This document shows, in pieces, positions 23,074 through 29,796 of a stretch of 29,796 nt of DNA. A program made the translations under genes and the position numbers. The DNA is taken from assembly GCA_964383675.1 (NCBI GenBank), contig CAYLHX010000018.1, forward strand, positions 1 through 29,796, in the 5' to 3' direction. How positions within the stretch are numbered: position 1 is the first letter of the stretch; each line of letters opens with the position of its first letter. Source of the DNA: CAYLHX01 sp964383675 (GTDB lineage Bacteria; Patescibacteriota; Gracilibacteria; UBA1369; LOWO2-01-FULL-3). The notes beneath the pieces are model-generated. The model saw only the letters and a program-made list of their open reading frames with translations, made no database searches and was not told the origin of the DNA.

Positions 23074-24120
23074 TTAGAGGTATTGTTCAATCAACCAGTC
23101 ACGACGTTTAATCAAAGTTTGAATAACCTGTTCGGCATTGGAGATTCCGGAACTTTCAACAACTTCACGGATCGTCTGGTCGCTCATTAGTTGCTGCAGT
23201 TTCGCAACTTGTTCTTCGATTTTGTCGTCATCTATCAGTTCGGCATAATAAGGACCGGCCTCTTTGGCTAGTTGCGTATTGCGTAGATTAGACAACTCAG
23301 CAACATTAGGGTTGGCAAATTGATTTTTGTGCCCACCATTGCCGCGGAAGAATAAGCTGCCTTGATTGGAGGTGCGATATTTGCGCCCGTTTTTTTCACG
23401 AATGTACTCATGTTGTAGGCCGAAAACATTCCAGTTGGCCAGCCAGCAGTCCATTACGAAACCGTCTACCACATCCGGATGATTATAGTATTCCATTAAA
23501 GCGTCCGGTGTTTTGGCGATCGGTCCCTTTAGACCGGGGGTTAATTTGGAAACGAATTTGCCGTCGATCATGCGAGCATCGATTACCGGAATACCCATGA
23601 TTTGATAGAGCCGATTAGCTATATATTCACTGGCGCAACGATCCACATTGCCTTGATACTCCTTCACAAGGTAGCGCCCGCTCTTATTTGGTCCGACATC
23701 TTCATGTTCCATGCCGCTGCTGCCGATGGCTTTGCCGGTGGGCTTAAGAGTTGGGGTGAAGCTGTGGTCGTAGGCTTCGGGCGGAGGGGCGACTGGAGCA
23801 GGAGTTGTCCCCGGGGAAACATTTGGGGCCTTTTTAGTGCTTGGTCCGGTAAGGGGTAAATCTTGAAATTTTTTATCCAAAGGTGTTGGTGGGATTTTAT
23901 CCACAGGTGGCAAGGAAACCGGGTGATCTTTGGCCGGTTCGGGATGTTCCACATTTGCAGGTGTGAAGGTCATATGTTGCTTGCCGCTCAAATATTTTTC
24001 AGCCAGCCAGTTTTTACGTTTAATTAGGGCATCGATTATTTGCTTGGAGTTTGAGATGCCGGACGCATTGACCAAGGCGGTAATTTTATCATCTGTCATA
24101 ACCTGCACTAATTTTTCCAC
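23074..24120 (-). CDS. Kinase-like domain protein with degraded active site (second unit of a split tandem protein)
   Basis: A 348-aa ORF whose first possible start is GTG at 24120, one codon after the TAG that ends the 606-aa gene and in the same frame. Residues 1-44 are a helical module that recurs at 305-348 with 24 of 44 identical positions (SGISN, LIKR and W-L-E-YL shared). A Pro-rich linker spans about 50-130. Residues about 148-300 repeat the kinase-like domain of the upstream protein: LVKEY keeps the ATP-site Lys153 and ASEYIANRLY keeps the Glu. However NWD becomes NWN (231), FDN becomes HEY (237-239) and the RLD Asp becomes Ser251. It is therefore probably a pseudokinase. It could be translated by reinitiation, by readthrough, or not at all if the TAG is a mutation. 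Confidence 0.7.
   Translation of the reverse strand: MEKLVQVMTDDKITALVNASGISNSKQIIDALIKRKNWLAEKYLSGKQHMTFTPANVEHPEPAKDHPVSLPPVDKIPPTPLDKKFQDLPLTGPSTKKAPNVSPGTTPAPVAPPPEAYDHSFTPTLKPTGKAIGSSGMEHEDVGPNKSGRYLVKEYQGNVDRCASEYIANRLYQIMGIPVIDARMIDGKFVSKLTPGLKGPIAKTPDALMEYYNHPDVVDGFVMDCWLANWNVFGLQHEYIREKNGRKYRTSNQGSLFFRGNGGHKNQFANPNVAELSNLRNTQLAKEAGPYYAELIDDDKIEEQVAKLQQLMSDQTIREVVESSGISNAEQVIQTLIKRRDWLIEQYL
23077..23208 (-). repeat. 44-aa helical module, copy 2
   Basis: Encodes the C-terminal helical module after kinase-like domain 2, ending WLIEQYL. It is paralogous to the module encoded at 23989-24120. Confidence 0.8.
23989..24120 (-). repeat. 44-aa helical module, copy 1
   Basis: Encodes the helical module following kinase domain 1 (after the TAG). 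It aligns without gaps to the module encoded at 23077-23208, with 24 of 44 residues identical. Confidence 0.8.
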
Positions 24121-24123
24121 CTG

Positions 24124-24126
24124 CTA
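24124..24126 (-). other. In-frame amber codon splitting a tandem kinase protein
   Basis: The frame from 25944 to 23074 is continuous (957 codons counting the final stop) except for this TAG. The context reads AAA TAG CAG GTG. In the second unit the aligned codon is Glu (303), so a GAG-to-TAG change explains the split. TAG also ends several ordinary genes here (dsbA-like, bcp), so the codon is not reassigned genome-wide. Confidence 0.8.
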
Positions 24127-25944
24127 TTTAATGTCCTGATCGGTTACAAATCCCTGGTAAACAAGTCCCGCCTCGTGAGCGGTTGCGGGGTTGCGCATGG
24201 TATCAATTTCGGTGACCGCTTCATTGGCAAAGGACGGACGAGGCTGCCCCATTGCCCGAAAAAATAGCGTTCCTCCGGCATCGAGGCGTACCATTCTTCC
24301 ATCTTGGGTTTTGAAAACATTATCGAAATCCAATCCGAAAACATCCCAATTCGCCAACCAGGCATCTACTACAAAGCCATTTTTAATATCTTCGTGCTGG
24401 CAAAAACCTTTGGGAGTGTTCTTGCCTTTCTGAAAGCCAGTCATACCTTTAATTTCTCGAGAAATGATTTTGCCATCGTGTAGATAACTCTCCTGTGCCG
24501 GAATTCGCATCATGCGAAAAATTCTGTTGGCGATGAACTCAGTCGCGCAACGATCAGCGGCCTTGGGGCCAGCCTTGGCATAATCTTTCACTATAAATCG
24601 ATCGCCACTTTTTTTATCCAGGTACCATTCAGCCCCTTGAGTTCCACCTGGAGATTTTCCAGTAGGTTCGAGATCAAATTCCGGTGCGCTCAAAACTTCG
24701 GTAATTTCATTGGTTGAAGCCTGCAGATCGGCGATATCGTCAGCCTCCTTCCCATGACCTTCGGCATCTTCCAGCATTAGCCTATACCCCATGAGATAAG
24801 ATGGCGCTTGCTCCCCCTCAATCATGATCCAATCCCCTTCCTGGGAAGCATATTCATCCGAAGTGGGGCCACCCATTAAAATACCTTGCGGTCCGACATT
24901 TAAGGATTTCATAAAATGATCCACTTTTTCTCCGGCGGAGTTCACGATATAGGCACTGATTTTGCGTCCGCCATTTACGCCAAGAATCGGATCAAGATGC
25001 GGAGCGTTCCACCATTTGGCGCCGGCGGAGATTTCCAAAGAACGCAGTTTCTTGCCTTTGGGCAGTTTTACCCAAAGACGACCATGTTCATCCAGGTATT
25101 CGCGGTTGGTGTGGAGATTTTTGGTGAGCCCACCTTTCCAACCTTCATAACCGGTCTCACCACTTAAAGCGATCGCTTGCGGATACCCCCCTTCTCCTCC
25201 GGGCACTTGTTGCGGTCCCTTGCTGTGATGTGATTTTCCGCCACCATAACGCGGAAGCCTGTTTGGACCCCCCGGATGCTTGAAGTCCACAAAACTGTTT
25301 CCCGGCGAAAGATTTCTCTCAATGGTTTGAATTCCCGGATTCATTTCCGGGTAAGAGACGACTTCCAAGGAATGTTCTGTAACTACGCTTTTGGAGGGGT
25401 TACCTTCTCCTCGGCTGATCAAAAGGAAAGCCAAAGGCTTTATGGGGCCGAGCATGCCGAAATAGTCACCAAGCTTTTCATATTCCACTGTATTTCTTGG
25501 CTCGGCGTATTTAATCGGATTATGCCCCTTGGGGTCTTGCCATTTGCGCCAACTCTGAGTGTTACCGTCAAAGACCATTACTTGAGTATAAGCCCCATTG
25601 GGATTATGACTCAGACCACTCATGCCGGCCAACTCCGGTTTGCAACGATGTCCAAGCCAGACATCCTGGAGGTTCATTTTTTCGCCACCTGGAACGATGA
25701 CAACGATTTGCTGTCCGGGTTGAGTTAAATCCAGACCTTGTTCCCCTTCAAATCTGAAAAAAAGCGAGCGACTTGTTTGGGCCTCCGGAGTAACGTAGAT
25801 TTTTACCGTTTCTCTTTGGCTCAAAACTTTTTGAAGCGCCGGCGGCAGGGCCTTTGCCATTTCCGGAGTCAGTTGACCATCAGATTTCTCCAAAACCTGA
25901 TTTTTATCATCATCTCCCGGCTTTTTAAACCAATTATTGAACAT
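24124..25944 (-). CDS. Large protein with C-terminal AFK/HipA-like kinase domain
   Basis: A 606-aa protein. The N-terminal about 420 residues are probably beta-rich with Gly/Pro-rich stretches (for example around 235-265) and are unrecognised. The C-terminal about 185 residues resemble an atypical (PI3K/actin-fragmin-kinase/HipA-like) kinase: FIVKDY with the ATP-site lysine, CATEFIANRIF with the partner Glu, WLANWD at 529-534, DFDN at 539-542, and RLDAGGTLFFRAMG with D555 as DFG-like metal ligand. I recall such WLANWD-type domains in phage-head and polymorphic-effector proteins, but could not check. There is no signal peptide. The start ATG overlaps the 123-aa gene by 11 nt. The stop is an in-frame TAG followed directly by the helical module that closes the second unit. 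Confidence 0.75.
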   Translation of the reverse strand: MFNNWFKKPGDDDKNQVLEKSDGQLTPEMAKALPPALQKVLSQRETVKIYVTPEAQTSRSLFFRFEGEQGLDLTQPGQQIVVIVPGGEKMNLQDVWLGHRCKPELAGMSGLSHNPNGAYTQVMVFDGNTQSWRKWQDPKGHNPIKYAEPRNTVEYEKLGDYFGMLGPIKPLAFLLISRGEGNPSKSVVTEHSLEVVSYPEMNPGIQTIERNLSPGNSFVDFKHPGGPNRLPRYGGGKSHHSKGPQQVPGGEGGYPQAIALSGETGYEGWKGGLTKNLHTNREYLDEHGRLWVKLPKGKKLRSLEISAGAKWWNAPHLDPILGVNGGRKISAYIVNSAGEKVDHFMKSLNVGPQGILMGGPTSDEYASQEGDWIMIEGEQAPSYLMGYRLMLEDAEGHGKEADDIADLQASTNEITEVLSAPEFDLEPTGKSPGGTQGAEWYLDKKSGDRFIVKDYAKAGPKAADRCATEFIANRIFRMMRIPAQESYLHDGKIISREIKGMTGFQKGKNTPKGFCQHEDIKNGFVVDAWLANWDVFGLDFDNVFKTQDGRMVRLDAGGTLFFRAMGQPRPSFANEAVTEIDTMRNPATAHEAGLVYQGFVTDQDIK

Positions 25945-26305
25945 TGGCCTCTTCTTTTTTGATAAAGTTCTTTAATTCATTAAGATCGGCAAAATCCGGA
26001 GCGTTGAAATATTGCGCTTTGATATAGTGATTATAGTTTTCCAGAGTTAAAGTTTGGAACATCAAAATATTTTCTTCTTCATTTTCCACATAAAGCGCAT
26101 TGTCCATCTCGCCCTGAAGCGATTTGGCATAAACACTGTTGCCTCCTCTATCATTGAGGCTTTCAAACTTCACCAAAATCTTGTTACCTTGAACTTCAAA
26201 ATCTGGACTTAGGCAGAGTAGCGCACGATCGGTCATCACGTTAACCACTATGGTCACGGGATTGTCTCTAAAAAAGTTTTCCAGTTTTTGTTTTAATGTT
26301 TGCAT
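25934..26305 (-). CDS. Hypothetical 123-aa protein of the accessory operon
   Basis: A small soluble protein, not recognised. It starts with an amphipathic helix (MQTLKQKLENFF), continues with a predicted beta-rich core (VTIVVNVMTDRALLCL, NKILVKFESL) and ends in an acidic helix (ELKNFIKKEEANVQ). The ATG at 26305 is 1 nt from the stop of the 373-aa gene; a TTG at 26320 is possible but less likely. The 3' end overlaps the 606-aa gene by 11 nt. Small size and tight coupling suggest a chaperone, adaptor or immunity-like partner, which is inference only. Confidence 0.72.
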   Translation of the reverse strand: MQTLKQKLENFFRDNPVTIVVNVMTDRALLCLSPDFEVQGNKILVKFESLNDRGGNSVYAKSLQGEMDNALYVENEEENILMFQTLTLENYNHYIKAQYFNAPDFADLNELKNFIKKEEANVQ

Positions 26306-26306
26306 T

Positions 26307-27428
26307 TTAAATATGGTCAAGTTGGCTAAATTGGCTTGGGGTAATTACGGCTTGTTCCAAAGACTTACCTCCCAATTGGTTAATCCCCATGGACTTTAAT
26401 CTTTTGATGTACCCCTTTGGATCATCACAAACAAGATATGCGGCGTCCTGCACCTTCATGGCATCGTGGAACATTACTTCGTTTCCACTGTTATAACTTA
26501 CATTCATTATTTCAACCAGCTTCTTGGGGCTGACTCTTTGACTGAAGGTTCCGGGCTTTTTGGAGCCATATCTGTCGGAGCTATAACAGTAACAATCCAT
26601 GCGCTCAAAAACTTCCGGAGGAAAAACAAGTGCCGGTTTACCGTGTGTGTACCATTGATTGCTCTTGGCCGATTTTTTGGTGTGGATTCTGGTAAAAACT
26701 TCCGTGGCTCCACCATCGACCATATCTGCAGCAGAGGACATCCCGCTCTCCATTGCTCCCTTGGCCCATCTGGTGGTTGTGGCGAAAAGATGCCCGGCCT
26801 TAAACATTTTCTCAAGCACTCCACTGGAGAACTGATGATAGACGCTGTGTAATCCCTTACTTCTAAGCTCTTGAACCGAATCTAAGTTAACACCTTCAGC
26901 ATCGTACTCTGGATGAATTCCCGCTTTCGAACCGGCAGGATCGTGAGCTTCTTTACGAATATCTTTAAGTCTGGCTTGTTCTTTTGCTCGTGAAGCCGGT
27001 GTTACCGGTTTAAGATGCTTGACAATGCCAAGTCTTTTAGCAACTTCGGCAAAAATGGTTTTGATTTCTTCTGGTGAATACTCAACTTTCGGATCAAAAA
27101 TGACACGTACTTCTCCGGATAAAGCTCGTAGCTTCTCGGTTGATGGGATTAAGACGGTTGCCTGTTTGCCATTGGTGATGACGTTAAACCTTCGCATCTC
27201 CTGGTTGACGCTCATTTTGCCTCCCTGAGGGTTTTCGTAGTTGAAATAAACAGTGTGCTTCGGAATATCACCCTGATTGGCCAGACCGGCCAAAGCTTTT
27301 TTCCAATATTTCTCACTCAAAGTAAAGCGGGCCACGGTAATCGGTTTACCCTTGAAATGTTCTTTGTGAACTTTTATGGTGTGATATTCAATGGCATCGT
27401 CATCGGATTCCACTTTGCGGCCGAACAT
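26307..27428 (-). CDS. Hypothetical protein with possible ADP-ribosyltransferase-like C-terminal domain
   Basis: A 373-aa soluble protein. Residues 1-140 form an unrecognised mixed alpha/beta region and 140-185 a charged linker. Residues about 190-350 contain LHSVYHQFSSGVLEKMFKAG with H198, ATTTRW, SSAADMVDGGATEVFTR (231-247), ALVFPPEVFERMD and SGNEVMF (314-320). A His near the start of the domain, a central aromatic strand and a late N-E-V-x-F strand resemble the H...E layout of some ART/DarT-like enzymes. I recall similar GGA-x-x-VFTR proteins but not their annotation, so the fold is a hypothesis. The ATG abuts the TAG of the upstream gene with no gap and in the same frame. Confidence 0.7.
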   Translation of the reverse strand: MFGRKVESDDDAIEYHTIKVHKEHFKGKPITVARFTLSEKYWKKALAGLANQGDIPKHTVYFNYENPQGGKMSVNQEMRRFNVITNGKQATVLIPSTEKLRALSGEVRVIFDPKVEYSPEEIKTIFAEVAKRLGIVKHLKPVTPASRAKEQARLKDIRKEAHDPAGSKAGIHPEYDAEGVNLDSVQELRSKGLHSVYHQFSSGVLEKMFKAGHLFATTTRWAKGAMESGMSSAADMVDGGATEVFTRIHTKKSAKSNQWYTHGKPALVFPPEVFERMDCYCYSSDRYGSKKPGTFSQRVSPKKLVEIMNVSYNSGNEVMFHDAMKVQDAAYLVCDDPKGYIKRLKSMGINQLGGKSLEQAVITPSQFSQLDHI

Positions 27429-29228
27429 CTAATAACTGCCATCTTTGATTTGTTCATTAACAGCAGCGATATGGGCGGCAAGCTGATTTAGCACCGGCTC
27501 GGCCTCAGCTCCAAGGTCCACCGCAGCGGCCTCAAGACCCAAAATACTCCCATCTCCCTGCTTTTCGGCAATATAATCTTCAAGCGGTTGGTCATTTTCT
27601 TTTAGGTGGAAGTTACCGTTTGCTCCAACTTGCAGAGTCTTTGTTTCCACCAAGTTGCTCTTGAAATTCAAGTTCATTCGAATGGATTGATCGGTGTTGA
27701 TCCAGATTTGCACCGCGAAATCCTCATTCAGGTCTATTATCTTTTCATCATGACCATTAATTTGGTAGCGAATAGGGGTTTGGTGATTGAAGTTACCATT
27801 GTTGAAAATCTGAATAAAATCATGATTAACCTGCTCAACCGCGTCTTGTTGCAAGCCCGTAACTCCCTCATCGGAACCGGCCTGGGTTTGAGTATCCAGT
27901 TCTGCTTCAATTTTTGTTAAAAGCTGTTTGAACTGCTCCGGATCGGTCGTCGCCTGGGCATCCAGCAAGTTACTTAAACTCTCTTTCAACTTTATCACCT
28001 CCTGCTGAATTTTATCCTCAGCCGCAAGTTTGGTGTAGGAAGTGCTGTGTATGATTTCATTTTTAGCGTTTTGGATCAGAACCAACCACTTTTTCTTCAT
28101 TAGATCCAAGTATTTCAGATAATAATCCAGCTTCTGTTTTTCAAATTTTAGTTGTTGCCAAAGGTAGGCATCTCTATCGAGATCAAGGCCGTTCAGTGCC
28201 TTGCCAAGCTCGTCATATAGAGCATAGATTTGTTTAACTTTGGCAGAAATCAAATCATAAACTTCAGCCTTTTTCTTGTTAATATTTTTGATGGTGGGTT
28301 TCTTGGGCAACACCATGGCTTTTTCAATATCCAGGGTTACTTCACTTATGGTCATATCAACCTGTTGTTTCCATCCGAGAGCTTTCTCAATATCTTTTTT
28401 ATCTATTTTAACATCTTCGCCAAGATCGACTCCCTCCAAAGTGGTGGGCAGTTCAGCCATCATTGAAGTTGCCAGTCTTTTTTTCGCTTCTGTAATCCTG
28501 TCTTCGTCGCCGGTGTTTACGGCCTCTTCATATTCTTCATAATACTTTTTAACTTCTTTTGCTTTTTCTTTATAAGGTTTTTGTTTTTTATACCATTTGA
28601 TTAATCTGTAAACACCGTAGGTGCTCAAGCCCAAAAGCAGTAATAGAGCTGCCACATACTCCAGATTCCAGACATCCTCGGTTGGAGAACCTGTGACTGC
28701 GGTAAATCCCGGGTCATTGAAAATATCCATTCCCGGCTGAAATTCCTGAGCGATAGCTTGCGGAGAGATCATCAGCGCGGCCATGAAAGTTCCGGCAAGG
28801 GCTCCGCGGGCCAAAAAGCGATCCAGGTTGGCCGGAGTGAATTCCACAGCTTTGGGGTTTGAGGCATATAAGGTCTCTTCCCCGATTTTTACTCTTAATC
28901 CCAAGCGCTCACCTAAATAATCCAGGAATTTTACCAATGTAGGCGTGTGTATGGACATTCTAATTTCATCTCTATCCTGTAGTTCATCGATAAGTGCTTC
29001 CGCTGTTTGAGCTTTTGGCCCTTCAACTTTTTCTTCAACGCTTCTCTGCATTCCACGACGAATCTGATCAATTTTCAATTGGCCGTCTTGGTCCAGTTCT
29101 TCGGCCGTAGCCAAAGCGTTTGCTTCGCCGAAAAATTCGTCTTCGGCGGCACGAGCATCCAGCTCCTTTTGCAGTGCCTCCAAATCTTCTGGAGTTAAGT
29201 CATCTGGTTGTCTTTTGTCTTCGGCCAT
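27429..29228 (-). CDS. Two-helix membrane protein with long coiled-coil domain
   Basis: A 599-aa protein not matching a family I know. It has an acidic N-terminal cytosolic region (1-140), TM1 at about 142-160 (GALAGTFMAALMISPQAIA, signal-like and ending AIAQEF), a short outside loop (161-188) and TM2 at about 189-210, followed by a Lys-rich stop-transfer segment (KWYKKQKPYKEK). Then comes a long helical, coiled-coil-prone region (about 215-460) and a smaller beta-like C-terminal part (about 470-560). Both large domains would be cytosolic unless TM1 is cleaved. It may be the membrane anchor or scaffold for the other operon products. It starts 5 nt after the stop of the proline-repeat gene. 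Confidence 0.72.
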   Translation of the reverse strand: MAEDKRQPDDLTPEDLEALQKELDARAAEDEFFGEANALATAEELDQDGQLKIDQIRRGMQRSVEEKVEGPKAQTAEALIDELQDRDEIRMSIHTPTLVKFLDYLGERLGLRVKIGEETLYASNPKAVEFTPANLDRFLARGALAGTFMAALMISPQAIAQEFQPGMDIFNDPGFTAVTGSPTEDVWNLEYVAALLLLLGLSTYGVYRLIKWYKKQKPYKEKAKEVKKYYEEYEEAVNTGDEDRITEAKKRLATSMMAELPTTLEGVDLGEDVKIDKKDIEKALGWKQQVDMTISEVTLDIEKAMVLPKKPTIKNINKKKAEVYDLISAKVKQIYALYDELGKALNGLDLDRDAYLWQQLKFEKQKLDYYLKYLDLMKKKWLVLIQNAKNEIIHSTSYTKLAAEDKIQQEVIKLKESLSNLLDAQATTDPEQFKQLLTKIEAELDTQTQAGSDEGVTGLQQDAVEQVNHDFIQIFNNGNFNHQTPIRYQINGHDEKIIDLNEDFAVQIWINTDQSIRMNLNFKSNLVETKTLQVGANGNFHLKENDQPLEDYIAEKQGDGSILGLEAAAVDLGAEAEPVLNQLAAHIAAVNEQIKDGSY

Positions 29229-29233
29229 TTTGA

Positions 29234-29796
29234 TTATGGTAGTTTACTAAAAATGGTATCAATGCTTGCTTTTGCTTTGTCTTGGGTGGAATTGTCGATA
29301 TTCACAATGGTAGGAGGAGGTAAAAACTTTCCTTTTTTCTGTGCTCCAACCGCTCCAGAAGTATATTCAATCTTGCCAACACCTATGGACGTAGGATTAT
29401 CAATATTGACGAAAATATAGTGTTTAGGATTGTTTGGATTATCTTGATCAATTACAAAGTAGACCTGAACAAGCTCACCGGTAGTATTATTTCTGAGTTG
29501 AGGAGCTTCCCAGGTGTCGGTGTGAGTGAATAAACTTGGTCCTGTATGCTCAAGTGTAGCTTCTTTTGCCAGTTTGTATTTGCCGTTATCCAGTGTTTCA
29601 ATAATTTTGATAATTTCCTCCGGTTTGTATGGAGGTTTTTCCGGCGGCTTTGGCGGCGGTGCTACGACCGGCGGCTTTGGCGGCGGTGCTACGACCGGCG
29701 GCTTTGGCGGCGGCGCTACGACCGGCGGCTTTGGCGGCGGCGCTACGACCGGCGGCTTTGGCGGCGGCGCTACGACCGGCGGCTTTGGCGGCGGCG
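29234..29796 (-). CDS. Proline-rich repeat protein, C-terminal part (runs off the window)
   Basis: A minus-strand frame open from the window edge to TAA at 29234-29236; 187 codons are visible including the stop and no start is in the window. It begins with at least five copies of the nonapeptide PPPKPPVVA, then PPPKPPEKPPYKPEE, and continues into a globular region of about 130 residues (IIKIIETLDNGKYKLAKEA, then DTWEAPQLRNNTTGELVQVYF and HYIFVNIDNPTSIGVGKIEY). Of the three frames through the repeat, this one alone has normal sequence after it, so it is the coding frame. The Pro-rich stretch would be an extended stalk, perhaps crossing a cell-wall layer. Function unknown. It is the most upstream visible gene of the accessory operon. 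Confidence 0.8.
   Translation of the reverse strand, partial: PPPKPPVVAPPPKPPVVAPPPKPPVVAPPPKPPVVAPPPKPPVVAPPPKPPEKPPYKPEEIIKIIETLDNGKYKLAKEATLEHTGPSLFTHTDTWEAPQLRNNTTGELVQVYFVIDQDNPNNPKHYIFVNIDNPTSIGVGKIEYTSGAVGAQKKGKFLPPPTIVNIDNSTQDKAKASIDTIFSKLP
29643..29796 (-). repeat. 27-nt tandem repeat coding for PPPKPPVVA
   Basis: Five complete 27-nt units (29643-29777) plus 19 nt of a sixth at the window edge. Units differ only at a GGT/GGC position, which is silent in the coding frame. The array probably continues past the window. Confidence 0.92.

Noticed and set aside
24124..24126. Genome-wide amber reassignment (for example pyrrolysine)
   Set aside because: TAG terminates several ordinary genes here, including the dsbA-like gene, the CxxC membrane protein and bcp.
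29643..29796. CRISPR-like array
   Set aside because: Units are contiguous with no spacers and encode a regular PPPKPPVVA peptide in frame with a normal protein.
1..29796. Alternative genetic code (UGA=Gly) as in Gracilibacteria/Absconditabacteria
   Set aside because: TGA ends genes at ATGA overlaps (kinase-hisH, hisAF-hisIE, thyA-folA) and reads as a true stop at the end of hisIE.
1..29796. tRNA, rRNA, riboswitch or insertion sequence
   Set aside because: None seen by eye: no convincing cloverleaf, T-loop motif, rRNA segment or transposase. A tRNAscan/Rfam search would be needed to exclude short RNAs.

Overview
The window reads as a compact chromosome segment of a Patescibacteria/CPR-type bacterium, possibly Peregrinibacteria-like. 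Genes are densely packed with many 4-25 nt overlaps, three convergent gene pairs overlap at their 3' ends, Shine-Dalgarno motifs are sparse, and several -10 boxes sit just upstream of start codons. TGA is used as an ordinary stop (for example the end of hisIE), so this is not the UGA=Gly code of Gracilibacteria or Absconditabacteria. The lineage is an inference; no rRNA or marker gene is present.

Layout. (1) 1-3941, plus strand: the end of a histidine operon, with an upstream gene tail, an APH-fold kinase, hisH, a fused hisA-hisF and hisIE. (2) 3935-4261 minus: a DUF1622 membrane protein. (3) 4386-6080 plus: a thiol/oxidative-stress set with a membrane-anchored DsbA-like protein, a small CxxC membrane protein and a BCP/PrxQ peroxiredoxin. 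(4) 6070-11041 minus: BolA, a CGFS glutaredoxin, a DUF1858-IscA fusion and IspG (Fe-S trafficking plus an Fe-S client enzyme), a YdjM-like membrane protein, then dcd-thyA-folA for dTMP synthesis. (5) 11116-14731 minus: bifunctional glutathione synthetase GshF followed by a PiT-like phosphate transporter. (6) 14841-15940 plus: [2Fe-2S] ferredoxin and the DNA glycosylase MutM. (7) 15980-16882 minus: an HNH nuclease, with a possible HNH remnant in the adjoining intergenic stretch. (8) 17281-21119 plus: a large PLP aminotransferase (aspartate-decarboxylase-like architecture), an ammonium transporter with a clear terminator, and a P-loop (uridine-kinase-like) kinase. (9) 21116-23012 minus: an unknown helical protein, DUF1761 and a small Cys-rich protein.

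(10) 23074-29796 minus: an accessory operon of unrecognised proteins that runs off the window. In transcription order: a protein with a PPPKPPVVA tandem-repeat stalk (partial); a two-TM coiled-coil protein; a 373-aa protein with a possible ADP-ribosyltransferase-like C-terminal domain; a 123-aa protein; a 606-aa protein ending in a kinase-like domain; and a 348-aa protein carrying a second, catalytically degraded copy of that domain. The last two lie in one continuous reading frame interrupted by a single TAG, placed exactly between kinase domain 1 and a 44-aa helical module that recurs after domain 2. This is the best candidate here for an undescribed system.

How the genes work together: glutathione from GshF would supply the ligand for glutathione-bridged [2Fe-2S] clusters on Grx4-BolA, with the IscA-like carrier delivering to IspG and perhaps ferredoxin. 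Dcd, ThyA and FolA form a short dCTP-to-dTMP route. HisA-HisF, HisH and HisIE cover consecutive steps of histidine synthesis.
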